The notes under the pieces were generated by a model that was not told where the DNA came from, searched no databases, and saw only the letters and a list, made by a program, of their open reading frames with translations. Position numbers and translations under genes: made by a program. Shown piece after piece: positions 4,578-6,289 of a stretch of 6,289 nucleotides of DNA (its first letter is position 1; every line of letters starts with the position of its first letter). This stretch comes from Syntrophaceae bacterium. Its GTDB lineage: Bacteria > Desulfobacterota > Syntrophorhabdia > Syntrophorhabdales > WCHB1-27. The DNA lies in assembly GCA_003165115.1 (NCBI GenBank), contig PLSJ01000097.1:9552-15840 (forward strand). Direction: 5' to 3'.

Positions 4578-4730
4578 TTCCCCACCGCCGTCTATGTATT
4601 AAGTTACAAAAGAACCACGGCAATACCTAAAGCTATACGGCAAGGGGAGTAAGCGTGCGGAGACGGGCTTGGCGTGCGGCCCGCTTTGGATCGCTGTGAC
4701 CGAGGGCCTGACTTCGTCGGCCGTACCGGT

Positions 4731-5450
4731 CTATTTAGCCGGTTTTGGCGGATCGAGCAGGATTATCTCTATCCTTCTGTTCAGGGCCCTGTTCTGCACG
4801 GTATCGTTTGCGGCGACCGGCCTGTACTCCGCGTAGCCCGACGCGGAGATCCGGCTGGGCTCGAACCCGTATTTTTCGATCAGGTGGCGCACGACTTCCG
4901 TGGCCCTTCTCGTCGAGAGTTCCCAATTGGACCTGAATTCCGCGGTATTGATGGGCACGTTATCCGTATGTCCCTCGATCATGACATGGTTGTTGCTCTT
5001 CTCCAGTATCGTGGCGATCTTCCGCAACGCGCTTTTCGCCGTCTCTTTCAGTTCCGCCTTCCCCTCGTCGAAGAAAGCCCTGTCCATTATGCGGATCACG
5101 ATACCCCTCCCGTCGCGGAAGACCGAAATCTTGTGCCCCTCATCATTGGCGCCCGCCATGGCCGCTATCTGGTTTTCCAGCTCCGCCTCGATCTGCCGGC
5201 CCGTCCCCGCTGCTGCAAGCGACGGGTTGATGAGGTTCCGACCACCGGCTCTTCCTTCTTTGAGCACGCTCGATCCGCCCTTGAATATGGTCTTCAGGCG
5301 CTCCGCTACCTCCTGGTGCTTTTGGGCGTCCTGCTTGGAGAACGTATACATCATGATGAAGAAGGCGAGAAGGAGTGTGATAAGATCGGCGTAGGTAATG
5401 AGCCACCGCTCGAGGTTCTCGTGTTCGTCCTCTTTCTTTCTTCTTCTCAT
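4731..5450 (-). CDS. motB: Flagellar stator protein MotB (peptidoglycan-anchored)
   Basis: This is a complete 239-residue stator B subunit. A short basic, charged cytoplasmic tail (1-15) leads into one membrane segment, W-L-I-T-Y-A-D-L-I-T-L-L-L-A-F-F-I-M-M-Y (16-35), whose Asp22 is the conserved ion-binding residue. The stretch after it (about 40-60) is the plug/linker region. Residues about 114-232 form the OmpA-like domain that binds peptidoglycan, with E-G-H-T-D-N (159-164, Asp163), N-W-E-L-S-x-x-R-A (175-183, Arg182) and N-R-A-L-N-R-R-I-E-I (220-229). The ATG overlaps the motA stop as ATGA, and AAGAAGG just before it is the ribosome binding site. The membrane segment resembles proton-type MotB of the Bacillus kind more than PomB, but the coupling ion cannot be settled here. 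No intrinsic terminator is visible after the TAG. Confidence 0.95.
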   Translation of the reverse strand: MRRRKKEDEHENLERWLITYADLITLLLAFFIMMYTFSKQDAQKHQEVAERLKTIFKGGSSVLKEGRAGGRNLINPSLAAAGTGRQIEAELENQIAAMAGANDEGHKISVFRDGRGIVIRIMDRAFFDEGKAELKETAKSALRKIATILEKSNNHVMIEGHTDNVPINTAEFRSNWELSTRRATEVVRHLIEKYGFEPSRISASGYAEYRPVAANDTVQNRALNRRIEIILLDPPKPAK

Positions 5451-6214
5451 CCTTCTTCTCCCGCGCGTTGGTCGGGGAGGAGGAAGGAAAGGAGCTTCAT
5501 CCTGATTACCCTCGGGTTGTCGCCCATTGCGAGCGAGACAATTCCTTCGCTTATGATTTCAAGGTAGATTACTTCGTCCTGGTGTTTAGCCTTAAGCTTG
5601 TCGGAAATAGGCAGGTAAATAAGGTTGGCCAGTGCAACTCCCCACAGGGTCGCGATGAAAGCCCCGGCAATCGCCGAGGCCATATTCGAGCTATCCTCCA
5701 TGCTTCCAAGGGCATGGATAAGGCCGAGGACCGTTCCCATGATTCCGAGAGTCGGTGAAAATCCGCCGAGTTTCTGGAAGAACGCGGAGCCTATTTTGTG
5801 CCGCTCGTGCATGTAGGACATCTCTATATCGAGGATCTCCCTGATCTTTGTCGTTTCAAAACCGTCTATGGCACGCTGGATCGATTTCCTGAGAAAGGAG
5901 TCGTGAATTGTGGAAAGATCTTTTTCGAGGCTTAACAGGCCGTTCTTGCGCGACTTTTGTGAAAGTGTGTAGATAAAGTCGATCAGCGGCAACGGGTCGA
6001 GCTTCTTTTCGAAAAGGATGATCCTGAAGAGCTTTGGGAGATTGCGCAACTGGCCGAACGACGTCGTCACGATCGCGGCGCCGAAGGTGCCGAATATCAC
6101 CAGGATCATGGCCGGTACCTGGATGAGCGCCGAGAGATGACTACCCTCCATGACAAAGGAGACGAGCACGGCCCCAATGCCCAGACACAGCCCGAAAATG
6201 GTCGTGATATCCAT
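5447..6214 (-). CDS. motA: Flagellar stator protein MotA
   Basis: This 255-residue inner-membrane protein is the partner of MotB in the ion-driven stator that turns the flagellar rotor. It has four membrane segments: about 4-22, 29-51, 151-171 and 180-203. The large cytoplasmic loop between segments 2 and 3 has the rotor-contact pair Arg89 and Glu97 in R-K-N-G-L-L-S-L-E, equivalent to Arg90/Glu98 of E. coli. Segment 3 has F-S-P-T-L-G-I-M-G-T-V-L-G-L with conserved Pro154, and segment 4 has F-I-A-T-L-W-G-V. The length is that of PomA-type and shorter MotA proteins, 40 residues below E. coli MotA. The ATG at 6214 is preceded by GGCGGGAAACCG, a weak ribosome binding site. The stop overlaps the motB ATG. 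Confidence 0.95.
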   Translation of the reverse strand: MDITTIFGLCLGIGAVLVSFVMEGSHLSALIQVPAMILVIFGTFGAAIVTTSFGQLRNLPKLFRIILFEKKLDPLPLIDFIYTLSQKSRKNGLLSLEKDLSTIHDSFLRKSIQRAIDGFETTKIREILDIEMSYMHERHKIGSAFFQKLGGFSPTLGIMGTVLGLIHALGSMEDSSNMASAIAGAFIATLWGVALANLIYLPISDKLKAKHQDEVIYLEIISEGIVSLAMGDNPRVIRMKLLSFLLPDQRAGEEG

Positions 6215-6289
6215 CGGTTTCCCGCCCGCCTAGGGTATTTGATTCATCCTCAGGCACTCTCTCTCCCTCGCAAAAATATGACCGACCAG
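6215..6289 (-). other. Region upstream of motA; no gene supported
   Basis: These 75 bases precede motA on the - strand. One frame is open from the window edge to a TAG at 6230-6232 (19 codons) and another is open throughout; either could be the tail of an upstream gene, but both are too short to judge and I recognise neither. No convincing -35/-10 pair is visible, which fits motA being inside a larger motility operon. Confidence 0.2.

Noticed and set aside
4674..4730. Intrinsic terminator after motB
   Set aside because: Short GC-rich pairings are possible, for example GGCC with GGCC, but no T tract follows on the - strand.
4674..5567. 297-residue frame on the + strand
   Set aside because: It is antisense to motB and the end of motA, with no recognisable motif; motA/motB on the other strand are certain.

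Overview
The window reads as a bacterial chromosome fragment, most likely from an anaerobic, flagellated bacterium of the Desulfobacterota (deltaproteobacteria) or a similar lineage. The lineage is an inference from gene content, moderately high GC in the housekeeping genes and the type of MotA/MotB. No rRNA, tRNA or marker gene is present to settle it.

Left block (1-2589, + strand) is a tightly packed operon in which every junction overlaps by 1 or 4 bases. It holds (i) the C-terminal end of a purine nucleoside phosphorylase of the MTAP/PNP family, (ii) a complete amidohydrolase of the 5'-methylthioadenosine/S-adenosylhomocysteine deaminase family, (iii) a Mut7-C (PIN-like RNase plus zinc ribbon) protein, and (iv) endonuclease III with its catalytic Lys/Asp and 4Fe-4S cysteines. 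The first two fit a salvage route in which methylthioadenosine is deaminated to methylthioinosine and then phosphorolysed. The phosphorylase carries Asn where adenine-specific MTAPs have Asp, which agrees with a 6-oxopurine substrate. The last two genes add RNA processing and base excision repair to the same transcript.

Middle block (about 2590-4730) is visibly AT-richer accessory DNA between two operons that converge on it. All its genes are on the - strand. It carries an unrecognised 117-residue protein with an uncertain 5' end, and a toxin-antitoxin cluster read in the order ParE-partner antitoxin, a remnant of parE, brnT toxin, brnA antitoxin. The parE remnant retains only the first dozen or so recognisable residues, so the cluster looks like a parD/E-type module whose toxin has been replaced by a BrnTA module. 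Around these genes lie three same-orientation copies (two longer, one partial) of a dispersed repeat that begins with a hairpin. The stem is kept while its sequence changes. There is also an imperfect pair of inverted repeats enclosing about 245 bp, and two other short perfect hairpins.

Right block (4731-6214, - strand) is motA-motB, the flagellar stator pair, overlapping by ATGA. MotA has four membrane segments and the conserved cytoplasmic Arg/Glu. MotB has the ion-binding Asp in its single membrane segment and an OmpA-like peptidoglycan-binding domain. The last 75 bases are upstream of motA and contain no gene I can support.
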